A stretch of DNA of 6,859 nt, taken from contig JAUVAM010000206.1 in assembly GCA_030591745.1 (NCBI GenBank), positions 1 to 6,859 of the forward strand, written 5' to 3'. Position 1 is the first letter of the stretch. Each line of letters starts with the position of its first letter. Shown here piece by piece: positions 1 through 6,300 of this stretch. The notes under the pieces were generated by a model. It saw only the letters and a program-made list of their open reading frames with translations, did no database searches and had not been told where the DNA came from. The stretch is from Deltaproteobacteria bacterium (GTDB lineage Bacteria > Myxococcota > B64-G9). The translations under genes and the position numbers were made by a program.

Positions 1-355
1 CCATCCTGGCGCCGAGGAACTTTGCAACGGCCACGACGATGATTGCGATCTGGCCATCGACGAAGATCTGGGAGAACAAAGCTGCGGCACGGGCCTTTGT
101 GCCCAACATGTACCGGTTTGCGCGGGGGGCCAAAGCGTCACCTGCCAGCCCCTGCCCCGGCCGGAAGACAAAGAAAGCAGTTGCGAAGACGGCCTGGACA
201 ATGACTGCGACGGCTACATCGACGAGCAAGACAGCGACTGCCAGGCGGATTCAGGCTGCGGCTGCGGCAGCTCGATGCCCACGGGCACGGCACAGATTGG
301 TCTACTGGGATTGCTGATTGGGTGGGCTACAAGGAGAAAAAAGATCAGCTCTTGA
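1..355 (+). CDS. C-terminal fragment of a MopE-like, Cys/Asp-rich secreted protein with a MYXO-CTERM-like tail
   Basis: Reading from base 2 gives 117 residues in frame to a TGA at 353-355; the start lies left of the window. Two motifs of the MopE metal-binding type (Cys-Asn/Glu-x-x-Asp-Asp/Asn-Asp-Cys-Asp-x-x-Ile-Asp-Glu) are visible at visible residues 8-21 and 61-75, separated by a Cys-containing spacer. In this family such repeats are proposed to bind copper or calcium, often in many copies on surface proteins. The end is a short Cys-Gly-Cys-Gly cluster (residues 86-89), a hydrophobic stretch (about 98-109) and a basic ArgArgLysLys group, which matches the MYXO-CTERM sorting-signal pattern of myxobacteria. 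I infer export and anchoring or processing at the cell surface. The full function cannot be told because the N-terminal part, probably carrying further domains, is missing. The last 11 bases overlap the end of the convergent lipoprotein gene. Confidence 0.85.
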   Translation, partial: HPGAEELCNGHDDDCDLAIDEDLGEQSCGTGLCAQHVPVCAGGQSVTCQPLPRPEDKESSCEDGLDNDCDGYIDEQDSDCQADSGCGCGSSMPTGTAQIGLLGLLIGWATRRKKISS

Positions 356-842
356 ATGCGTCTTCCAGGCTCTTCTCTTCAGGCTTTTTCTCTTCGGGCT
401 TTACTTCTTCAGGCTTCTTCTCTTCAGGCTTCTTCTCTTCAGGTTTCTTCTCTTCAGGCTTTACTTCTTCAGGTTTCTTCTCTTCGGGCTTTACTTCTTC
501 AGGCTTCTTCTCTTCAGGCTTTACTTCTTCAGGTTTCTTCTCTTCGGGCTTTACTACCTCAGGCTTCTTCTCTTCGGGTTTCACTTCGTCAGGGGTATCT
601 ATCTTCTTGCCCTGATCCGGCTTGGCCACGTCGCCCTCATGTCCCGGACATTCGTGGTAGCCGTGCGCCTTGTCTTCAGCCGGGGTGCGACCCACGAAGC
701 CATCACCTGGCAGGCCGTGCGGCGTGTAGTAACCCGACTTGAGTCTCTCAGTATAGTCGAGTTTGACGACCTTTTTCTCATAGCAAGAGTTCAGCAGGGC
801 CAAAGCTCCGATTCCAAGCACCAACTTCCAGACAAAATTCAT
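345..842 (-). CDS. Putative lipoprotein with a long PEEKK/PEEVK pentapeptide repeat rod
   Basis: This encodes 165 residues from an ATG preceded by GGAGG at 6 nt spacing, a strong ribosome binding site. Residues 1-19 form a short lipoprotein signal peptide (Lys6, hydrophobic core, Leu-Asn-Ser before Cys20). Asn at -2 is slightly off the usual lipobox. Tyr, not Asp, follows the lipidated Cys, which by the enterobacterial rule would send it to the outer membrane; whether that rule holds here is unknown. Residues 21-83 are a small hydrophilic region with a His/Cys patch (HECPGH, 63-68) that might bind metal. Residues 84-158 are fifteen Pro-rich pentapeptides, mainly PEEKK alternating with PEEVK, followed by LEDAFKS. 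The alternating-charge, Pro-every-fifth composition recalls the extended periplasmic spacer of TonB, so I infer a stiff extended spacer or a surface for ionic contacts. I do not recognise a named family. The gene stands alone with its own candidate promoter. Confidence 0.85.
   Translation of the reverse strand: MNFVWKLVLGIGALALLNSCYEKKVVKLDYTERLKSGYYTPHGLPGDGFVGRTPAEDKAHGYHECPGHEGDVAKPDQGKKIDTPDEVKPEEKKPEVVKPEEKKPEEVKPEEKKPEEVKPEEKKPEEVKPEEKKPEEKKPEEKKPEEVKPEEKKPEEKSLEDAFKS
369..593 (-). repeat. Fifteen-copy, 15-bp in-frame tandem repeat coding for PEEKK/PEEVK
   Basis: The stretch is 225 bp of 15-bp units inside the lipoprotein gene. Many units pair into a 30-bp period coding PEEKKPEEVK. Differences between units are mostly third-position changes (CAGG/CGGG and GGC/GGT on the + strand) plus a few replacements such as PEVVK and PDEVK at the N-terminal end. 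Near-identity at DNA level suggests expansion by slippage or unequal exchange. The array contains three successive PEEKK units where the alternation is broken. Because the period is a multiple of three, copy-number change keeps the reading frame. Confidence 0.95.
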
Positions 843-912
843 TTGAGGCCTCCACAGCTAAGCGATCAAGACCCGCTACCACATCGCAGGTCGGCGTCAC
901 AGGTTCCCAAGC

Positions 913-941
913 TGCGTACCTCAGGCAGGACGAAATGTCAA
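913..941 (-). promoter_or_regulatory. Candidate sigma-70-type promoter of the lipoprotein gene
   Basis: On the minus strand a perfect TTGACA (-35, 941-936) is followed after 17 bp by TACGCA (918-913), which keeps only the first two bases of the -10 consensus. The -35 box sits inside a small inverted repeat, GAAAT-N7-ATTTC (932-948), which could be an operator. The predicted start would leave a leader of about 65 nt before the ATG at 842. The strength of the call rests on the -35 box; the -10 is weak. Confidence 0.35.
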
Positions 942-974
942 CAATTTCAAAAAGAAGGGGCTAAGAATTGCCGA

Positions 975-1370
975 TTAACCAGCCGCGACCTGCCGGTGGG
1001 CCTCGACCATCATATCCAACCAACGAGCGATGAGCCGCTCGGTCTCGAAGGGTACTTCAGAAAAACGAAGAGCCACGCCCACTTGCCCACCGGCTGGACC
1101 CACGGAGACCACCTTGGCGAGTGTTTCCACTTCGACTCCCAGACCGAGCAGACCGATACGGATCATGACGCTCTGACCCAGGCGATGAATTTCCGGGGAC
1201 TCAAAATAGCAACCATTGATCCCCAAACGACCGTATCGTTCAACGAAATCACCACTGTGGCTCATCACTCGAAGGGCCACATCAAAACGGGGAGAGTCAC
1301 GCAAGTCTTCTGGATTTTTTGCAGCGATTGCACGTTTCATGGCTTGCCTCGCTCTTTGGCTGTGAAACAT
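975..1370 (-). CDS. PilZ-domain protein (myxobacterial type), possible c-di-GMP effector
   Basis: This codes for 131 residues, close to a lone PilZ domain. The pattern is a short basic helix, then Arg-Asp-Ser-Pro-Arg-Phe (residues 24-29; the RxxxR motif of PilZ), a beta-rich core with GRLGINGCYFES at the place of the usual (D/N)xSxxG strand, a GVALRF strand and a C-terminal amphipathic helix. PilZ domains bind cyclic di-GMP and control motility, polysaccharide export or development. Here the second motif reads Arg-x-Gly-x-x-Gly, so binding is doubtful. I chose the ATG at 1370 because AAGGA lies 9 nt upstream and because a sigma-54-type promoter at 1418-1433 would fall inside a longer reading frame opening with TTG at 1484. 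An ATG at 1340, with GAGG 6 nt upstream, is an equally good alternative giving 121 residues. The gene is probably its own transcription unit. Confidence 0.85.
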   Translation of the reverse strand: MFHSQRARQAMKRAIAAKNPEDLRDSPRFDVALRVMSHSGDFVERYGRLGINGCYFESPEIHRLGQSVMIRIGLLGLGVEVETLAKVVSVGPAGGQVGVALRFSEVPFETERLIARWLDMMVEAHRQVAAG

Positions 1371-1379
1371 GGTGCACCG

Positions 1380-1384
1380 TCCTT
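1380..1384 (-). promoter_or_regulatory. Ribosome binding site supporting the PilZ start at 1370
   Basis: AAGGA on the minus strand lies 9 nt before the ATG at 1370-1368. It is the main reason, with the promoter position, for rejecting the upstream TTG at 1484, which has no such site. Confidence 0.55.
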
Positions 1385-1417
1385 TCGCTTTGTCTAGCCG
1401 CTGATGCACTTCAATAA

Positions 1418-1433
1418 AGCAAGGGACATGCCA
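1418..1433 (-). promoter_or_regulatory. Sigma-54 (RpoN) -24/-12 promoter of the PilZ gene
   Basis: The minus strand reads TGGCATGTCCCTTGCT, against the RpoN consensus TGGCACG-N4-TTGCW. Only one base (C to T at position six) differs. The invariant GG (-24) and GC (-12) are exactly 10 bp apart and a further T precedes the TGG, as in the extended consensus. A start about 12 nt after the GC would fall near 1407 and give a leader of roughly 37 nt to the ATG at 1370. RpoN promoters need an enhancer-binding ATPase, so I infer signal-dependent expression. Confidence 0.72.
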
Positions 1434-1537
1434 AGCCCTCAAAAAAGGACCGATTTCTGCTAGCTGCCTGTAGTTGCGGCGCAATCAGACAAGCACATCT
1501 CCAACCCCGCCAAGCGACGTCCCAGAAGAACCTGACA

Positions 1538-1590
1538 TTTGTGGCAGGTCACACACAAAGAGTAGAAAAAATGGCGTGACGAATGTCACA
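1538..1590. promoter_or_regulatory. Possible enhancer-binding region upstream of the sigma-54 promoter
   Basis: Three copies of a GTCAC half-site lie here: 1548-1552 (+), 1576-1580 (inverted, GTGAC) and 1585-1589 (+). The last two form a perfect GTGAC-N4-GTCAC palindrome and the first sits within TGTG-N6-CACA (1540-1553). They lie roughly 115-155 bp upstream of the -24 element, a usual distance for an RpoN activator site. This is inference from position and symmetry; part of it may instead be the terminator described separately. Nothing else stands out in the rest of the 215-bp gap. Confidence 0.25.
1566..1589 (-). terminator. Weak candidate intrinsic terminator after the oxidoreductase gene
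   Basis: On the minus strand a 5-bp stem GTGAC/GTCAC with loop ATTC overlaps the TGA stop codon and is followed by GCCA and six T residues (1571-1566). The stem is short and the T run is displaced by four bases, so it may terminate poorly. The same palindrome could be a protein-binding site. Confidence 0.35.
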
Positions 1591-2710
1591 TAAACAGACG
1601 AGTCAAGACCGCGGGCAGGCGCCACCACAAAGCCCCCTGCCCCACGACGCTGCGATCACCTCGACCTCTCAGTGCCCGAATCAAAGCGTCCACTCGATGG
1701 GCCTTGAAACGTGAGAGCAAGGGCTTTGACCAACGAAGTCGCTCCAACCAAACCTGACCTGCATCCTTACGCCATTGCTCTTCATAATGAGGCAAGGCGT
1801 AGCGACTGCCGGCCAAAAAACGCTGGACACTCCGCCCTGCCAAGGTCCCCATGCTCATAGCCCCGGAGATGGAAGACCAGCCAAAAACCGAGAGCGCATC
1901 GCCGCAGATCAACAAATTGTCCGAAACGGCATGGGATGCCGGTGCATAAAGTCTGACGATGGCAGATTGACCCGCCAATCTTCGCCCCACACCCAGACGC
2001 TCAATGCGATCTTGCAGTTGAGCTTCCAAATCCCTGGGCACACCCCGGTTTTTTACGAACTGCACCACGGATACCAAAGCGCGATCTCCCAAAGAAATAC
2101 CCGAAAACCAGTTGCTGATATCGTCTAGTTGCATCAACAAGGTTTCCGGGGCCAAATCCAGACGATCCACTTCGGCTTCCCGCTGGAACATCAAACCCAG
2201 TTTTTCCCTTCGGGGCATCAAGCGACGAGCCACCAGGCTGTGGGCCCCATCGGCACCCACCAATATCCGCGCCCGATGTTCCTCATCCGCTCGTACCAAG
2301 GCCTCCCGACCATCCGTTGCAATCTCTCGCACCGAGGCCTGTAGCCGAACCTCTGTGCCCTGCTCGCGCACCCGTCGCAGCAAGGCCCCCTTCAGCCTGC
2401 GCTCGTCGATGACCGCCAAAGGCCTGTCCAAGGACACCAAGACCCGCTCTTGCTGCCCGCGGATATCCATCCGTCCAATACGGGCGCGTACGCCCCCTTC
2501 CACGAGCAAGTCCAATCCCTGGATATAAAGATCCTCGCCCCTAACTTCCATGGCCTGCCCGAAAGGCAAATGAAGACCCAGGCAGCCCCGTTGCTTGTTG
2601 ACCACGCTCTCATGCCGTTCAAGCACCAAAACCCGACGCCCGGCAAGCTGGGCCGCGCAGGCCAAACCGGCATAACCCGCCCCTACCACGATGGCGTCAT
2701 AATGCCCCAA
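1586..2710 (-). CDS. FAD-dependent oxidoreductase of the geranylgeranyl-reductase / FAD-binding monooxygenase-like superfamily
   Basis: This encodes 374 residues. An N-terminal Rossmann motif Gly-Ala-Gly-Tyr-Ala-Gly (10-15) with Glu31 at the end of the second strand binds the ADP part of FAD. A GADGAHS motif (152-158) and a late ICGDA motif (268-272), followed by a Gly/Ser-rich helix start, complete the FAD fingerprint. Cys43-Leu-Gly lies where geranylgeranyl reductases have a conserved Cys-Gly-Gly. That family reduces isoprenoid double bonds of lipids, quinones or pigments; the actual substrate cannot be read here. No signal peptide is seen; the basic, Trp/Leu-rich C-terminus (about 320-374) might touch the membrane. 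The start is TTG, the only option before the Rossmann motif because an in-frame TAA, the stop codon of tmk, lies 9 nt upstream; AAGGGGG precedes it at 4 nt. The 9-bp gap to tmk suggests translational coupling. Confidence 0.8.
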   Translation of the reverse strand: MGHYDAIVVGAGYAGLACAAQLAGRRVLVLERHESVVNKQRGCLGLHLPFGQAMEVRGEDLYIQGLDLLVEGGVRARIGRMDIRGQQERVLVSLDRPLAVIDERRLKGALLRRVREQGTEVRLQASVREIATDGREALVRADEEHRARILVGADGAHSLVARRLMPRREKLGLMFQREAEVDRLDLAPETLLMQLDDISNWFSGISLGDRALVSVVQFVKNRGVPRDLEAQLQDRIERLGVGRRLAGQSAIVRLYAPASHAVSDNLLICGDALSVFGWSSISGAMSMGTLAGRSVQRFLAGSRYALPHYEEQWRKDAGQVWLERLRWSKPLLSRFKAHRVDALIRALRGRGDRSVVGQGALWWRLPAVLTRLFM

Positions 2711-2719
2711 GCTGCCCCC

Positions 2720-3355
2720 TTATCCGAAGCGCAGGGTCAAATCTGAAAGAATGGCGGCATGCACAGTGGCGGTATCCGCGCTGCCGTCCAGCATGACAAT
2801 GGCTTGGCCTGGAAAAATTTCCGGCAAGCGACGATAGCCCTCGGCCACTTTTCGCTGGAAATCCAACTTCTCGTATATCTCTTCGCTGCCTCGATGGCTG
2901 CGCCTGGCGGCCGCCTGTTCGGCGGAGAGTTCCAAGACATAACAAACGTCCGCCACACGAGCACGACTGTTGATGCCGCGAATCCAGTCCAGTTCACCTT
3001 CCACCGACTGGTAAATGACACTGGAATGCACGTAGCGATCCGACACCACCCAGTCGCCACGAGCCAGCGCCGGATCCACCTCACAGGCCAGATGGTCCAA
3101 CCTGTCGCCGGCGAAAAGCAAAGCGATGACGTCGTTGGGGATGGGCAAGTGCTCGCCATCCAACTCAGGGCCCACAACCCGCCCCCCCAGTACGCCGCGC
3201 AATAGCGATCCCACAGGGCCCGTGCTGGGTTCGCGGGTCAATCGCGTCTGCCTGCCTTGTTTCAGCAGATGGGTCACCAACAAGTCGGCCTGGGTCGTGG
3301 TGCCCGCACCATCGATGCCTTCGAGCACAATGAACTTGCCCAGCTCTATGCCCAT
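2720..3355 (-). CDS. tmk: Thymidylate kinase (dTMP kinase) with altered Walker A motif
   Basis: Its 211 residues are the usual length. The enzyme phosphorylates dTMP to dTDP with ATP in the cytoplasm, the step before dTTP. Visible landmarks are the beta-strand and P-loop FIVLEGIDGAGTTTQ (8-22), REP (41-43) for dTMP binding, FAGDR (81-85), the DRY-x-x-Ser-x-x-x-Tyr-Gln block (106-116) and an Arg-rich lid (Arg151, 152, 155). The P-loop has Thr19 (codon ACC) where nearly all P-loop kinases have Lys. The Arg-rich lid with no basic residue in the middle of the P-loop fits the bacterial type II arrangement, so the lid may partly compensate. The ATG at 3355 has GAGG 5 nt upstream. It sits 30 bp after the TPR gene and 9 bp before the oxidoreductase gene, in an apparent operon. 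It is unclear whether this is the only dTMP kinase of the organism. Confidence 0.92.
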   Translation of the reverse strand: MGIELGKFIVLEGIDGAGTTTQADLLVTHLLKQGRQTRLTREPSTGPVGSLLRGVLGGRVVGPELDGEHLPIPNDVIALLFAGDRLDHLACEVDPALARGDWVVSDRYVHSSVIYQSVEGELDWIRGINSRARVADVCYVLELSAEQAAARRSHRGSEEIYEKLDFQRKVAEGYRRLPEIFPGQAIVMLDGSADTATVHAAILSDLTLRFG

Positions 3356-3385
3356 GGTATCCTCTTCGACGTTTTCAGACGGACT

Positions 3386-6300
3386 TTACTTGAGCTTTCG
3401 CAGAATGCCTTTGGCGCGCCTGACCCGCTTGCCCTTGGACTCGACTTTGACAAAGCGGCTGAGAAACTCCTTGGCCTTGGCGTCCCGACCGTCGGCGTAC
3501 TCCAGAAGTCCCAGTTGATACAGGGTCCGGGCGTGTTCGGCGTCCACCTCAAGCACATTCAAATAAGCCTTGCGAGCGCTGCCAAATTTCTCTTGTCGGT
3601 CCCAGGCGGCCGCCACTTGAAAGCGAGGAGCGGGATCCTTCGGCATGGCCTTTTTGGCCTTGCGGAAGTAAGTACGAGCACGGCCATAGCGCATGTCCTT
3701 GGACTTTCTGTCCTTGAGCGACACATAGCCCGCCGCCATATACAGACGGGCCACTTCCTCGGCCGGTTCTTTTTCTCTCTTCGCGTACTTGGCCGCTTTG
3801 CTAAAGGCCCCAGCCGCATCACGCCACTTGCCCCTCACCTTGTGCACCTTGGCCAGGCCCTCCTGGGCGCGGGACGAGCGTTTTCGGCGCAAGGCGTTCT
3901 TGAGGGTCTTTTCCGCCTTGGAGATGGAACGAGCGCTCAACAAGGCCAAGCCGAGATCGGCCAAAATTTCACCACGCCGCGGCTTGAGCTCATCGGCTGC
4001 CGTCAGCGCACGAACCGCCGAATGAAACTTGCCGTTGGCCATCAGAACCCGGCCCTCGACATGTCGATCGTGGGCTTCGCCAGCCCCATACTTGCGCGCC
4101 TTGCGGATGGCCTTCAGGGCCTTTTTTAGCTCGCCCATGTTCAGCAGGGCTTCGGCCATGCCCACCAGGGCAGGAGCCGAGGAGGATTGCTCCTGGAGCA
4201 CCCGAACAAAGGAAGCCAAGGCCCGCTTGTTCTCCGCCTTGGCCAATTTAACCTGCCCAAGCAAAAAGTGGGCCTCGGGATCGTAGGGATTGGCTCGAAT
4301 GGCCTTGGTAAGCCAGCTCTCCGCCTCATCCCAGTTTTTGCGACGCAGTTGGATGCCCCCGAGTTGGGCATAGGCCTTGTAACAGTGTGGATCCAGGTCC
4401 AAGGCTTTGGCAAAAGAAGCCTTGGCCGCGTTGTTCAATCCACGCGCCAGGTGTACCCGGCCCATGGCGTAGTGCGTCCAGCCCAATGCATCTTTGGACT
4501 TCTTCAATCTCAGCGCAAGGCGTTTGGCTCCGTTTTTGTCGCCCTTCCCCAGCATGGCCAGCACTTCGATTGCCCGTGCATGCGATTTCTCATCCGACGA
4601 AGCGGGCACTTGTTTCAGATCGTTGAGGGCTGCACCGGCCTGTCCGGTTTCCAGCAAGGCCTGACCGCGCAACAAAAGAAACGGCGCCGCCGGCACCTTT
4701 TTGCCCACCAGCTCAGCCAGCTTTTGCAGGGCTTCTCCTGCCCTCCCGCGGGGCAAAAGGGCCGCCACCAGCATCAAACGCACATTCAGATCCTCCGGCT
4801 TCAACTCCAGCAGCCGATCAATCCGCGCGCGCGCCTCGTTCAGTTCGTAGAAATCCAAACACAAGCGAGCCAGGGCCATTTGCATTTCTGTCGAATCCGG
4901 CCTCAGGTCGGCGGCCGACTTGACCTGAGACAAAGCGCCTGAACGCTTTCCTTTCACAAAAGACAGGTGGGCCAACAAGCGGTGAGCCTCGGCCTTGTCG
5001 CGATCGGTAACCTGCGGCAAAGCCAGAACCTTTTCGGCGTCTTCAAATGCCCGGTCCAAATCCTGCCCTTGCTGCAACCTGAGCTTCGCCAAGGCCAACA
5101 AGGAAGCCGTATGCACACCGTTGATGGCCAAAGCACGCACCAGATGCTCTCGGGCACGCTCAAGCCTGCCGCCTTGTTGCTCCAAGCGGCCCAGGGCGTT
5201 CAGGCCCCGCACGTAGGTCGGCGTCTTGGCCAGGCAGGACTCCAACCTGGCCCGCGCTTCATCCGTATGGCCAGTCGCCAAAGCCAGACGACCCGAAAGT
5301 TCGCTCAAACGCGGATCGTCGTCAATCTTGCTCGAAAGGGCGTCCACTTCCTTTATCAGCTTCTCCAACTCTGACGACGTACGCAGATGATACTGCACCC
5401 ACAGAAGATCCACCTGCACGGCAGGCCCGTCTTCAGACTGGCTCAGGTCCTCGCTCTGCAGAGTCCTGAGGAGTTTTCCAGCCTCTTGCTGGGCGCTCAG
5501 ATTGGGTCCGTATTCGTCGTGCATGCGAGCGCATACCAGGGCCATCAGCGCACGTCCCCGTGCATCTTCCGGCTCTAACTCAAGCAGGTTCTGCAAAGAA
5601 TTTCGAGCTGTCCCGTAGCCCATCAAGGTGTCTTGGCCGTTCGAGCCCAAAGACTGCTCCAAGAGGGTGTTGATCTCTTCGGAGCGCAGGTGCCGCATGC
5701 CGAAGAAAATACCGCCCAGGATGGCCGCCAGCAGCAAAGGCCCCACCACGGCCAAGACTTTCCAGTAACTAATCGATGCATTGGGCGCGATCAGGGAGTC
5801 CATCGGATCAACGTAGTCCCCGACCCCGCCGGAATCGTTCGCGTAGCGCGTGGGCGGTTCGGCCCGCTTCGCGGGCGCAAGAGGTGCCGCTTGCTCTTGG
5901 ATGGGCGGATCGAACATGGTGGGCGGCTCGGGCCCGGGGGCCTTGGCGACCTCGGCCTCCGGCGCCGCGTTCACGTCCGATACGACGTCCCAGGGCGAGG
6001 GCTCGGATGGCTCGAACATGGTGGGCGGCTCGCCCCGCTCGATCGCCACCTGATTCACCGCGTTGGAGACCTCGGCCCTCAAGCCGGCTCCAGGATCAAA
6101 GAGGGTATCGTCCTCTACTTCGCGATCCGCGTCCACGTCGGCCACCATTTGGTCGACCGCCTGGGTTGCCAGCGGATTTTTCATATACATGGTGGGCGGT
6201 TCGTCTTCGTCGTCTTCTTCTCCAAGATCAATCGATGCTTCCTCTACCAAAGGAGCCGGCTCATCGTTTTGTTCCAGCGCCTCCACATTGTAGGGCCGGG

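Noticed and set aside
369..593. CRISPR-like short repeats
   Set aside because: Units are contiguous 15-mers with no unique spacers and sit in frame inside a coding gene.
950..974. Terminator after the PilZ gene
   Set aside because: A T-rich run follows the stop on the minus strand, but only a 3-bp stem can be formed before it.
318..1397. A 359-codon + strand open frame and two shorter ones across the repeat, with Leu/Phe-rich or Ser-Ser-Gly-Phe-rich products
   Set aside because: The 15-bp period of the antisense lipoprotein gene has no stop in any frame, so the frames are open by construction. The products are pure translated repeat, run antisense into the PilZ gene, and lack a ribosome binding site.
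1371..1484. A longer PilZ protein starting with TTG at 1484
   Set aside because: No ribosome binding site is present, the extra 38 residues do not resemble PilZ sequence, and the stretch contains the sigma-54 promoter.
3257..4129. A 290-codon + strand frame antisense to tmk and the TPR gene
   Set aside because: It spans two genes with clear family features on the other strand and its product shows no recognisable domain; it is a codon-usage shadow.
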